Source of the DNA: Adineta steineri
Taxonomy: Eukaryota > Rotifera > Eurotatoria > Adinetida > Adinetidae
Reading direction: 5' to 3'
Length of the DNA: 64,000 nt
Assembly (NCBI GenBank): GCA_905250115.1
Contig: CAJNOI010000051.1
Location: forward strand, 248,001-312,000
Position 1 is the first letter of the stretch; each line of letters begins with the position of its first letter. Below, piece after piece: positions 12,113 through 24,537 of the stretch. The position numbers and the translations under genes were made by a program. The notes under the pieces were generated by a model that saw nothing but the letters and a program-made list of their open reading frames with translations, was not told the DNA's origin and ran no database searches.

Positions 12113-13043
12113 TGCATCATCTATTCTTATGAGAAAAGAAAACCTTTATTTAATATAGGACTTGGCCTTATTATTATATATATCATCGTTTTTTGAATGC
12201 TGTCTCCATATAATCTCTGTCATCAGTCGGTTAGTCATTCACTCACTCATATCGAATTGGCCAATTGGTTTGGCCATGTGGAAAGCATCATAGCTCAGAA
12301 ATGCCGGATCCGATTACATACGGCGCATTGGTTATAGATATTTCACTGACTAGTTCTATTTTCTTTTTTTTTCTATTCCATCTGTATTACTCCCTTTTCT
12401 TATTCTTCCTCCTTTTCTTCATATGCATTTGCATGCTTTTTCTCCTTTCCTCTGTCTCTCTCTCTCTCTCTCCTCTTCATATTGAAGTGCAAGTAGTTTT
12501 TCAAGCGACAAAAATCGTTTTTCTATCCTATCTCACTAAGGAGCAACAACGAACACATATACATAAATATTCAACAGCTGCGCCAAGATTCATCAAACGA
12601 AATATTAATAGTTCATTGAAATGATATTAAATAAGAGGGTCACCTATATATTCATATCTTGAGATTTCCTTGGACAATTCAAGTATCTTCTTACACTTTA
12701 CTATATTTATATAAATATATATGAAAAGATAAACAAACTGATTATCTCTGACCTACAATAATAAACATCGTAGTAAAAGATGGTAGTGGTTGTTTTTTTT
12801 ATAGAAATTAATGATGTGAAATCTCGTCTTCTAGATTGTATTTTAGTTCGTATTTTCATATTTAGCATTATTACATCTATCTTTCTACCCACTTCTGTAC
12901 TTTGTGAGTGGCAACGAATGAAGAGAATAAGGTCGAGCTTCGCTTCTCTTCTTATGAATAATAAGTTTCGAGCTGACAATTGTCTGCTTAAAGAAGATTG
13001 AAGTGTTCATATATGTGCCTATAAATATATATACATATCTATG

Positions 13044-13065
13044 TATATATATATATATATATATA
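13044..13065. repeat. (TA)n microsatellite
   Basis: About 11 uninterrupted TA units. Confidence 0.9.
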
Positions 13066-14433
13066 CAATAATTGATATGAAATATAAATTATCATCGGAT
13101 TAATACAAGTGAAAATAAAAAACACATGTATAATTTCATTTATTTTTCTTGTATTATATGAGAGTGCATTATCTAATAGATTTGTATCACGAAAGAATAA
13201 ACAAACAAAACACAAAAAAAAGAGTTTGCTGTTCTTTATTGACAAAGATTTGATAGACTCTCTCTGTTTCTCTATAAATATCTATCTATATAGTTCTTTT
13301 TCTCTTTCTTCTTCTTTATCTAGAACCGATTCGATGTTCCCTAGCGGTTGTTTTTTCTCACTATTACAGTTCATCTAATATAGTGACATACATTCGTTGA
13401 TAATGATGCGTGGATTATTAGATATATTTAAAAACGATCCAAAACTATTCGTTTAGAGTTATTTTTCTTACTAATATCATTTGTAAACTTTTGATTGATC
13501 GAAGAAAATTTTTATAAGTATAGATAAAATTAATAAGAAGGAAGAAAAAAATAATGATATGGATTAATACGATATAATTGAGATAACTAACATGTATATA
13601 ATATATTTAGTTGAAAACGATAAATTTAAAGAGAGAGGGAGAGAGAGAAAGACGAGAAAAGAAAGTTTATAGATGCATATTTTCTTAAAGTTGTTGTGAC
13701 AGTCGATGTTTCATTTCGAACGACTAATCAAATAAGAAAGAAATGTTTATAACGAAATAAATGTAAAGAACTTATAAAATCGATTTTGTATCAAGATAAA
13801 GATAAAGAATGAACATAAACGAGCGAATGATGAGTTGGTCGATTGAATGATTGATCGAGCTCAAAAAGATACTTACATTAATACAGGAAGATTTTCCACT
13901 TTTATCTTTGACTTCATCCTTTCTTCTTGCGGGTCGTAACTATCTTTGAACTGCTATTAATACTATCAAAGAAAAACAAGACTCACTTTGTTATTGACAC
14001 ATCTTACTCTAAAACTGCACTAGGCGTTCGTTTCTTTTGGCTTTGATCGAATTACATTACACATATACACGCACATAACAAAACACTCTATCATGGGGTC
14101 CTGTCGATGAAGACAACAGACAAAGAGAGTTCTTGAAAAAAAAAAGGGAAAGACAGAGACAGAGAGACAGAGAGAGAGGCACACAGAGGGGAGAGGACAA
14201 CTAGGAAGTTTTCTCTTCCTATTAGTGATGCTTTTGCTTCCTTTCAGCATTATCATCACCATAGTCTTTCCTAGCATCACGAACGCACACACGCACACAA
14301 ACGGAAACAATCAACCAGAGCGGTAACACTAGCAATACTAATATCGAAAAGAAGAATAATAAGATTAATTTATAGCAAGCGTAGATATGTATCATAAAGA
14401 CAAGTAATAAGAAAAATTAGACGAACTCTATGT

Positions 14434-14450
14434 TTGTGTGTGTGTGTGTG
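14434..14450. repeat. (GT)n microsatellite
   Basis: Short GT run in intergenic DNA. Confidence 0.8.
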
Positions 14451-15965
14451 CGAACCAAAATGACATGCAATATGAATCATATGTTTTTAACAATATTAAT
14501 CATTGAAAAGAGTGAAAATTTTTACAACACAAAAAGAAAGAAATCATAGAATATATTTTGCGTCAGTTGTTACGCGTTTTTTTTTGTATGCTACTAAAAA
14601 TAACGAATCTAAAATGATTGATATGTATTCCTACTGAGATCTTCGATTCGATCATCGCTAATTTAATTTATAAAAAGAACCGAAATAATTTGTCTATATA
14701 CTGCTACGACCGTACTTTTAGTTAAAGTATCTCTATGTCATTCATGCGAATAAGTCTGATAAGCGTGCGTGTATGGATGTGTAATGAAACCATATAATAG
14801 TAATAACGAGATGAACATTATATGAAAAACCTTTTTTTTTGTTCATAAATATATGTCGATGAAACCTTAGAAATTAATAATATTTCTCAATAGAATTTCG
14901 AGAGAAAACAAATACGAGTCTATTTTTTACAATCTTATTATATCTAGATAGATATGGAAATGGAAAAAAACTCACATTAAAAACCTATTTGATTTTCCTC
15001 AGTCTGTCAATAATAATTTTACTATATAACTATACAATTATAATAAAAATGAGTTTTTTTCTTCTCTCCTTATAGTAAAATACTCTTTAATTGTATAGAA
15101 AAAGAATATAATGATAAATATAGTTTATCAAAAAAAGAAAAAATAAGAAAGTGATAACTTTTGTTTTCCTATTTGATTAATATATGTGTAACACGACCTA
15201 CGTCAATATGTACATTATAAGAAGTTAATTCATTACATATTGTCACTTTATTTTGTTACATGCTTACATACATCCGTTTGCTTATTGTCTACATATAGTT
15301 CTCTTTCTATAGGGAATCAAGTTCCCTTTGTGAATCTCTTTTCAATTTGTGATTGAACCAATTGAAAAGCGAAAAAAAAAATAAAATAAAATAAGACCCA
15401 TAATAACTATACTCACTCAATATTCACACATCATCAATAACTTATTGTTCTTCATTTTCTTTTTGTTTTTTGCTCTCTATCACTTTCTTGGGTCCGTGCG
15501 ATTTGCATTAGATATGAATGATTTGTTAAGGCGAGCAGCTTGTTTTATATTACGTGCGTAAAAGAAAAAGAGAAAAGAAAGAAAAGTAGTTTTTCTTTTC
15601 CTATAGGACTGCCACGAATCATTAATAAAACATCAATAAAGAAAAAAAAAGAAAACTTCTTCCGTACCTAAAAAATATAAAATATTAAAAATTTTCTTTA
15701 AATTGTTTTTGTTTATAGAAGCATATAATTTTAAATAGCTATTATCACTTACAATAAACCCTATTTATTTATAAATATGTAAGATGATTAATCATAAGAC
15801 TATAAAATATTTTCATCAAAATATGAAGTGAAAAAAACTAAACAATAATGAATTAATTATCGTGAACGATACATAGTCATATTTTATTCATTTATTCTAG
15901 ATATAAAACAGAAAAATATTGATTTATGTGTTTTTTTTTCCGTTTGTTTTTATTTTACAATAAAG

Positions 15966-16688
15966 TTAAGTGCCAGCAAATGATGTCGATCGTGAAAGAG
16001 CTCGTCCAGATTTTGGTAATATTGGACAAACTTTTGAGAAAACAAAATTTTGATGAAGAACATTGTTATTGTCATAATCACTTGATTCATCAACTAATTC
16101 CATACGTGTACGGAAAAGTATTTCAAGAATTTCAATCATAGATGTATTCGGAAGTTCAATGCAACCATAACGTTTACCTTCAAGATTTTGTAATGAATAA
16201 TCGCTTACTGATGTACCAATAGTTTGAGATCGACCAATAGAACTTAAAGTTTTTTTTCTTGATGGACTACCTGGTGCATGTGGTGGACTTGATGATTCTT
16301 TAGATGATGATATGGATGTTTGACGAAGTGTTGTAACCATTGGTAGTTCTTCTTCATCTTGATCATTTTCTTCGACTGTTGAAAAACTTGGTTTAGCTGA
16401 GGTTGCTGGAGATGATGGAGTGGCGTCAGTAGATTTGTCTTCATAAACTGTGATAGTTGATGTATAACGTTCGAATATTGTACATAGAAATTGTAATTCA
16501 CCAAAAATGAGAATTTTAGAGTCAATTGAGAATAATGAATTGGAATTATCTTCACGTTTTAAATAAATAGTATCTGTATAATGAGATCGTGCACGAGATG
16601 ATGCTTTTTCACCAATTGATGCTAATGTTCGACGACGAACATTCAAAACTGATTCAAGATCAATACTTCCTGTATTACTAATAGACAT
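15966..16688 (-). CDS. KCTD H1-domain-like protein, paralog 1 (no BTB)
   Basis: Single coding exon of 240 residues. It shares IDLESVLNVRRR, YTDTIYLKRE and a C-terminal block ELPNTSMIEILEILFRT with its neighbour at 16829-17588, so the two are tandem paralogs. Both resemble, from memory, the C-terminal H1 domain of KCTD8/12/16 (a Gly-containing strand before an F-x-x-Y-T-S segment, then an amphipathic helix), but neither has a BTB domain. This copy carries a ~90-residue Ser/Pro-rich insertion in the middle (about residues 85-170, with SSSKESSSPP). The ATG lies 8 bp after a strong TTTTTTTCTAG acceptor, suggesting a 5' UTR intron or trans-splicing. The family assignment is tentative; coding status is good. 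Confidence 0.6.
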   Translation of the reverse strand: MSISNTGSIDLESVLNVRRRTLASIGEKASSRARSHYTDTIYLKREDNSNSLFSIDSKILIFGELQFLCTIFERYTSTITVYEDKSTDATPSSPATSAKPSFSTVEENDQDEEELPMVTTLRQTSISSSKESSSPPHAPGSPSRKKTLSSIGRSQTIGTSVSDYSLQNLEGKRYGCIELPNTSMIEILEILFRTRMELVDESSDYDNNNVLHQNFVFSKVCPILPKSGRALSRSTSFAGT

Positions 16689-16828
16689 GTATTAATCTAG
16701 AAAAAAAAATGAAACAAAAAAGAAAAGAAAAGAAAAGAAATGAATTTTTTTTTTCATGAATCACTAAACTCTGTATATAAAAATTGATAGATTTATTTAG
16801 TCCTTTTTTTTGCTGTATAGAAGAATAT

Positions 16829-17588
16829 TTAATGAGCTTTTGTATCGATTAATGGTAATGGTCGAGCCGATTCATGTGAATCTTTATTGCGTAATAAAAT
16901 AAATTCTTGTAATTTTGTTGTTGCTCCAAAATTTGTTGAATTAGCCACAATTGAAAAATAATGTTTATGTAAAATTTCTAAAACTTCAATTAATGACATT
17001 GTTGGTAATTCAAGTGTTGTATAAATTTTTCCCGATAAACGATCATGATTTTTAACCTTTTCAGGATCTTGATGATGAATTTTAATATGCGATGTATATT
17101 TTTGAAAGATATCCGTTACAACATGATAATCACCTAGAAAACAAAATAAGATTTATAACAAAAAAATAACAAAAATCTTTTGAATATACCATGAAAAATA
17201 CAACGAGCATCCTCTTTAAGAATATCATTCGATTTTTCAACTTTTAAAATAATAACATCTGTATAACGATGTGCATCTTGAGATGCTTGAGGTGTTGTTA
17301 CTGATAAACGTCGACGACGTACCTGAAGTACTGATTCAAGATCAATTTCAGTTGTTGACAAAGCCCTTTGTGGAATTTGATCCATTGGAATTAACTATAT
17401 ATATATATAAATATATACTAGACATTTAATACGAAAATAAATTAAAATTATCTGATCTTCTAATTACAAAAACCTACCAATGAATTTTGTGTCGAGACTG
17501 ATTCTCGCCGTTCACCTACAGATGTAACTTGCAATATCGGAATTGTACATGTAGATTCTCTACGTGCAATTGCTGCTTCCTCATACAT
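16829..17588 (-). CDS. KCTD H1-domain-like protein, paralog 2 (no BTB)
   Basis: Three exons on the minus strand: 17478-17588, 17190-17394 and 16829-17133, giving 206 residues. A short variable N terminus (MYEEAAIARRES) precedes IDLESVLQVRRRRLS and YTDVIILKVEK. The segment ILKEDARCIFHGDYHVVTDI then leads into FQKYTSHIKI, and a later block SLIEVLEILHKHYFSIVANS aligns by eye with the KCTD12/16 H1 stretch containing FHMVACNST. In vertebrates H1 modulates GABA-B receptor/G-protein signalling next to a BTB tetramerisation domain; here the H1-like part stands alone. An alternative start is ATG 17385 in exon 2. It lies 140 bp upstream of its paralog. Confidence 0.6.
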
Positions 17589-20500
17589 TTCTGTTAAACT
17601 ATACTGTAGATCTTTACTTTTCTTTTTCTTGTAATATATTTGTCACTACTCGGCTGATATTTTTATGAAGTTATTCTTATTGAGAGTAATAAAAACGTAC
17701 AGAAAGAAATAAAACATAAATTCTTTCTTTCATTTTTTTTTTATTTTTTTTTACCTTATTTTATTCGATGGTAATGATCTTTTCCAAGAGAAATCAACTC
17801 GTAAAAAACAATATGATATACAGTTCTTAACGATGATATTTGCTTGCCGTTTTTTTATTCTTGCTACTCGAACACGCACACGCTATTAAGAGTAAGAAAA
17901 AAGGGGAGGAATATCGATATGTAATGACTATATAAAATAAAAAAAGACGATAAAAAAAAAGAGACTGAATGTGTGTCCCTATCATCAAACCAAGCAGAAC
18001 AAACATCCTCGCCTGTAAAGGTGTGCTCACATACACTATTTTTTATCGTACATTGCTGTTACCAATACTTTTCGCTTTCTTTTTTTTCTTATATTTTGTG
18101 ATAAACAACGTTTTCTTTCTGTCTCTCTTTTACTTAAATATATATTATTTTTCTAAATCAATTTTCTAAGTCAGCGCCTGTATTTCTTATGAGAAACTTC
18201 GGCTGTCTAGTAATCCTGTGATTCTTATCACATTTATATGTGTCTCAAGGTTGCATCTGTGTGATATGTTATGTTGATATTATTTAATGTCAATCATCCT
18301 AAAAATAAATCAATTGATTAATTATTTCTACCTTTTTTCTTGCATACATATTTCAAAATAATAATGAATATTATTAAAACCGAATTTGTTTAATATAAAA
18401 AATATACACAAAAAGAAAAACGACTGTTATGTAAAACACGCACTGTAGTAATCAGATGGAATGAATGTTACTTTCTTTTTTTTTAAAGTCGTTCGATGCT
18501 TTTTACCCCCTCCCCTCATTTATCCATGTTCTAAAACTAAGCATAAGAATACTGGTGGTTAAAAAATGTTGGTCATGATAGACTACTTGCATTTTAACTA
18601 TACAAAGTAAATGCGTAGTAAGAAATACGTGACCATTTGTTCGAAGTACACGTGTTACAATAGTAATGATATGAATATTAAAAATATTTATTATATAAAC
18701 ATACGAAGAAATAAATTGCTTTTTTTGGTATAATATTTTAAAATTAATGAAATGTTTGTTTTTATTTAATCTGTTCGATATAAGATGTTATGAAAATAAA
18801 ATTGATTAGATGTTTTAAGTAGATCTCTAAAATATATTTGTTTATGTCTTACTTTTACCTATCATTTGTTTAATGTCAATAAAGTGAAAGCCAATTAAAA
18901 TAAATTAGTTAGAATTTTATGATGTATTTCCATGATCAGAAGTTTATCAAGATTCATATCCGTTTGTTATTACACAATCAATAAATTTAATAAGTTCAGC
19001 AGATTTGTTTTCTAAAATCAAATGAATGGTTCTTAACTTTTCGACATAACTCTAATTGGAATTTATAAGAAACAGGCAGTCGAGCAAAATTCTTATAAAA
19101 ATTTTTAATCAAGATAGCTAGAGCCTTGTACCCGTCGCTATTCGAGAGCAAGGATTAGTAACATTCCCCAGTCACAAGATTCTAGCTTTCTTGATTGAAA
19201 AGTTATAAAAATTTTGTCTGACTGCCTTTTTTTTCAAAATAAATTCTGGTAGTATTTATTTTTATTCCTTATTAGCAATTCTTGATTTATTCTTTTTCTT
19301 CTCAAAATTGTTGAAGCCTTACATAAAAATATCGATTCCTATTTTAAGAAATCTCTTCAAAATATTTTCTCTTATGTCAATAAATACGAATGCACTAAAA
19401 ATATAAATATAAATGAGTTTTAAGATTAACTAACCATTGATAATATTATAGAATCTCTATATATAATAACTATCAAAAAAAACAGAAATATGATTATTTA
19501 ATGTTTTTATGATTAGATGTAATATAAATTTATTTATCAATCAAATAATATTAGAAATAAATTCATATTATTTTCTAGTTTCTATTATAAAAGTAGTAAA
19601 AAAATTTATTCAAGCATCTGTTTGAGTAGAGAGTATTGTATATTTTAAGTATGATAATACACGATAGGGTAAATTTATAAGGCATAATTACGTTAGATTT
19701 AAAACTCGAAATAATTTTTCGATTTATTCTATTATTCTTCAATAACATAAGACTATTCTCAATTAATTTTTCATTTAAAAAATATTTTTTCTCAAATCAC
19801 TTGATTTAATTGATCTTATACCCTTCAAAACTCTGCTTTGTTCTATTAGACAAAAATAATGAAAAAGCTTCCGAATGTTTTTTTTCTTTTGTATTCATTT
19901 ATGTAAATAAAGTTAATTATAGATATTACTACAATTCTTTTATGGAAAAACAAAACTTGAATATTTAATCATTCGTAGAATAATAATCTTGATTATTATA
20001 GTTGTATTCAAAGAGAGTATCCTGTTTGTACCGGAAATGTTCAAAACAGTTAATATATGATAAATGATTATGATTAATATTCATATTTTTTCAGTAATCT
20101 GATATTCAATTAGAGATGTTAGTTCAATATGATTATTAAAAATAAATTGATCTTTTGTAGACATAAATATATATTCAGCTTTTTGAGTAAGTTTATTGAA
20201 TTGAATTTAAGAATGAACGATATTTTTCTAATAAATTAGCATATTAATCAACAGGCAAAATACCTTTTCTCTTATCAATTTATCAGCCAGTGACGTAATC
20301 AAACAGGCCTTGGAGGAAGCTTAGCCCTTCTTCTTCCTAGAAAAAAAGTTCTTCTTTATAATTATGAAGACTTATCTTCGATATTTTAGCATCATTCAGA
20401 TCGCTTGTATTCATATCATAATAATTCTGAATTTCGACCCAAATCGAAATTAGAATTGCATTTTTTACAGAATTTTAATAATAAAAACTTGTTCATCTTT

Positions 20501-21357
20501 CACATTCATTTTATACCCTTCACATAACTTTTGAATGTATGTAATAAGTATCTTTTAAATCAATATTCCGTTATTAAAATCTCGAAAGATTATTTTACAA
20601 AACGAGACATAAAGATATCTTTACAACAACAAACCTCACTATCATCTAACTCGAAAATTATATTAACCTGAGAGGGGTGGGTGGGTTACTGTTTCCTCTA
20701 CGTTTTTTTCCTGTTTACTCCACTATTATCAACATTTTAAACTCAAAGTTCAAATAATTCCTCTAGTCTAAAAATAAAAAGTTAACATGATCTTAATACT
20801 AATACTAAAGAATTAAATTATTTTTTTCTCAATATTAACACCAAAGTATTTACTCATTTTTCTAATCCGTTTAGAAGAAATATAATAGCATTTTTTTAAC
20901 GCTAATACTAAAACTTGCGTATTAATTATACATGATAGATTTGTTTTTCTATAATTCATTGTTTTTTTACATTGAAAAAAGAAATATTTGATAAATTATT
21001 CATTAAAACTATTTTTTGACACATGTTTACATCCATGATTTTACCTTTGCTGTATTACACGTTACTATTGACAACGAGCCTCTATACATGCAATGTCTAC
21101 AGAATAATTTCCTTCCACGCTTTTTTTATACTCAATTGACAAGCAGGCATGGTAATAAAAGGAAATTAATGACATCGTATTAGAAGTGTCGTGCGTGTTG
21201 TAGACATGAATATTATTCATCTATTTATTTATTCAAATAAACGTTATGATTCACCATTAAAAATGTCATTTCCTGTTATTGATTTTGTCAACTGAGAGAA
21301 TATAAAACAACGAATTTCTTACGTAGGCAATGGAGTAAACTACGTTCGAAAAGCAAA
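17589..21357. other. Intergenic, divergent promoters, 3.8 kb
   Basis: Lies between the minus-strand KCTD-like pair and the plus-strand TIR gene, so it should hold both promoters. The only structured feature I see is the inverted-repeat element at 19074-19227. No coding text was found on either strand. Confidence 0.5.
19074..19227. mobile_element. MITE-like foldback element
   Basis: An imperfect inverted repeat of about 53 bp flanks a ~50-bp centre. The left arm starts AGGCAGTCGAGCAAAATT. The right arm read in reverse complement starts AGGCAGTCAGACAAAATT. Both arms continue through TATAA...AATCAAGA(T/A)AGCTAGA. The whole would fold into one long hairpin. There is no coding capacity and no obvious target-site duplication. 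A non-autonomous DNA transposon is the simplest reading; a chance hairpin of this length is unlikely. Confidence 0.55.
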
Positions 21358-24300
21358 ATGTCAAGATCAACTTCTCCATCAAATAATGTATAGGTTTTTT
21401 TTATTTATTTTTTATTTAAATATTTATCAAATATTTTAGGTTATACCATCACCTAAATTATCAATATCCTCGAAAGAAAATGGTATTACATTAACATCAC
21501 ATGATGGAAAATGTACAATTAAGGGATTATTTGCTCGGCAAATTCCACGTTGTGATCCTTTAACACAAGTTGTCGTTTGTAAACGTTTAGCAAAAGTACC
21601 CATGTTATTTCTTGCAGTAAGTTATAATAAAAATTTAATTCAAATCAATTAAATTGATTAATTTTATTAGAAACGTCGACAAATGCGTAAAATTGAAATT
21701 GAAAATAGTAATGATACATATACAGAAGACAATGCTGGTTTAATGGCGACATTAACTTCAACAGAAACATTTGACTTTGAACGTGAAGCTGAAACATTTG
21801 ATGAATATACAACAAAAGTAAATTTGATTATTAGTTCTTTCTTTTTTTGTTAAAAATTATAAATGTATTTATTTTGATTTTTAGTTAGAAGAAGCATTGA
21901 CAATATTAAAAAATATGAAACGTGAAGAATATGAAAGTGAAACAGCACTTAAAGTTCTACGATTTCTTGAAAATCTTATTCATCAACCTAAAGAATGGAT
22001 TTCTGGAGCAAAATTAAAATTATCTGAAATGAAATTTCCAGGTTTAGAAAATTTAAATCTCATTTCTAAATATATACATCTATATTTATATAGAAATGGC
22101 AATGACATTAATGCATAGTTACAAAGAAAAAGGTTATCTAGTTCGACGAATTGTTTTTGTTCATAGTATCTTACTTTATAATTCAATGAGTAATTTTACC
22201 GATCATGAATTTGATAGAGAAGGACTTATTAGAATGGTTAGTTTAATTTAAATATGATAATATATATATTTATAGAATTGATTTTGTTTTAGCAAGCAGC
22301 TGATGCTGGTTATATTGAATTTGCATGTGAAATTCTTAAAGATTCATCTTATCTTGAATCATTAAAAAAATGTTACGTTATTGATAATCCAGAGGAAATA
22401 ATAATAAATGATGATTTTCATAATTATCAGGTATTTCTTATAGTATTTTTTATTTTATAAAACTAATATTTTGTTCTTCTAATTAGAAAATTTTGTATAT
22501 TTGCGATTCAGCTCTTACAATACTTTATAATATGGCAAATTTACCTGAATTAAAAATTCATTTTCGTGAGTGCAATGCAACTAGTGTATGATTTTCTATA
22601 ATCAAAAATTCATTGTAAAATAATTTGATTCTCTATTTTTTAAAGGTAATAGCCGAATATACAAAATTATCGTCTGATACAGTTGTTATTCAACCATCCG
22701 ATGCAAGTACAAATGAAGATTATATAACGAGTATAAAAGAATTACAAGATATTGTTAGTGCAATACGTGTAACATCATGTTTGTTACTTCCATTAATAAT
22801 AAATGAAGATGAGGATAATTTATTAGCAGCCAATACATCAGGTAGAAGATATTGATTTATTTTATTATGATATGTATATGTATATATATATTATAGATGT
22901 TCTTCCTTTATTATCTGAAATGATTCAAATGTATAATCAAAATAATCAAAGATTTTATGGTTTTTCATTTATTGAATTAGTTGATGGTTTATCAAAATTA
23001 ATGGTTCGTGGTCGAACACATAAATATATTGATCAAAATCTTGTAAATATTTTATTACATATTCTTGAAAATACAACTGAAGATGTTGCTTTACTTGAAT
23101 CTGTATCAAATGCAATATTAAATGCATCATTCGATGAAAAAGTTCAAACATTTCTTGATTCGGATCGTGCTATTGAAATAATAACAACAACACGAGATAA
23201 TTGTCAAAGTCAACTTGTTCAAAAAAATTGTGAAGCTATTCTTTGGACAATTAATCGCATTCCTCATAGACGTAAATTGAGAAAATTATTTATTTTATTA
23301 TTAGAAATTTTATTAATAGGTATTCCAACAATAAATGATCATACACGTGGATTAAAAGGTCATGTTATGATTTCATACAATCGATCAGTAACAGCAATGT
23401 GTTTAAAAATTCGAGATCGTTTAAAAGTAATCTGAGATTTTTGTTTTTTTGATAATTTTATATAATTTAAAAAAATATTGATTAGGCTTTAAACTATAGT
23501 GTATGGCTTGATGTTGATAATATAAATGGAGGAGTTTTAGAAGCTATGGCTGATGCTGTGGAACATTCATCGATTGTATTGATTTGTATGAATGAACAAT
23601 ATAAACAGAGTTATTATTGTCGACTTGGTTCGTTTCTTTTATAAATAATTTTTATTTTTTTTTATTTTTGTCTCTTCTTTTAGAAGCAGGTATGAATTGA
23701 AATCTGGTATTAGTTTTACTAAGTATATAATTTTATTTTTTATTAAATAAAATAACAGAATATGCAACAGAATTAAGAAAACCATGTATTCCTTGTTTAA
23801 TGCAACCACGATTTCGACCATATGGATGGGTAATTCTTTACAAATATAAATTTAATTTAATTTTTCTTCATCACTGCTTTTTTTTATCTAGCTTGGAATT
23901 ATCAAAGGAGCAAAAATTCATGTTGATTTTGCTACATTACCGTACGAAATATTATTTTTCTTCTATAACCAAAAAAAGAATATTTTTTGAAATAGTTTTG
24001 AAGAAGCATTTGCTTTATTAATTCGTGAAGTTGAAACTATCAAAGGAAATAGTACATCAATGACTAATGATAAATTAGTTCATCGTCCACATGGTGTAGG
24101 ATTTTCTACTATTGATACTATAAATAATAATCGTAATGGTATGTATTACATTTCTAAAAATACAAATATATATTATTTCTCTGTATAAAAAGACTCGAAA
24201 CAAAATCATACAATAATCCCATCTCGTGAATTACCAAATAGTATTGCCGATTGGGATACAATAGCAGTTAAACAATGGCTTGAATCAGTTGGTTTAACAC

Positions 24301-24537
24301 AGTAATTAAACTGAGATAAAAGGATTAGTTTTTATTAAAAAACAAAATTCTATATTTAGTTTGGAACGTGCTTTTACGAATATTGATGGTAAATTACTTT
24401 GGCGTTTATATCAAATGAAACAATTCGCTGCTGATTCTTATTATAAATTTCTTGACAAATATTTTGATCGTATACAAATAGCACATATGAGTGATACATT
24501 AAAATTTGATCATGAGCTTGATTGCCTTTTTCTATAA
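21358..24537 (+). CDS. Armadillo-like / TIR / SAM-like protein
   Basis: Sixteen exons: 21358-21387, 21440-21616, 21671-21817, 21885-22041, 22094-22236, 22293-22430, 22487-22585, 22646-22841, 22897-23426, 23486-23627, 23684-23689, 23759-23829, 23892-23941, 23996-24138, 24193-24301 and 24360-24537, giving 771 residues. Residues ~100-500 are alpha-helical and armadillo-like (VNILLHILENTTEDVALLES). A TIR domain at ~517-640 starts GHVMISYNRSVTAMCLKIRD and includes YSVWLDVDNINGG and CRLEAEYATELRKPCIP. A C-terminal SAM-like helical domain spans ~693-755 (WDTIAVKQWLESVGL). The Glu residues of EAEYA sit where TIR NADases such as SARM1 carry the catalytic Glu. Exon 11 is only 6 nt and supplies part of that motif. 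The domain order differs from SARM1 (ARM-SAM-SAM-TIR). Confidence 0.85.

Larger units (their letters stand above)
12113..15965. other. Intergenic region, 3.9 kb, with simple repeats
   Basis: No supportable gene. It contains the promoter side of the GPCR and the downstream side of the KCTD-like gene. Several low-complexity tracts are present: (TC)n at 12455-12472, (TA)n near 13044-13065, GA-rich DNA near 13630-13650 and 14147-14180, and (GT)n near 14434-14450. The short frames here are rich in Phe, Leu, Ser and Ile and have no protein-like features. Confidence 0.5.

Noticed and set aside
12265..13378. Several short frames in the 12-13.4 kb intergenic region
   Set aside because: Pyrimidine-rich or Ile/Phe/Leu-rich composition, no splice partners, no motif.
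20660..20700. G-run GAGGGGTGGGTGGG as a quadruplex candidate
   Set aside because: Only three G-runs of three or more in the needed spacing.
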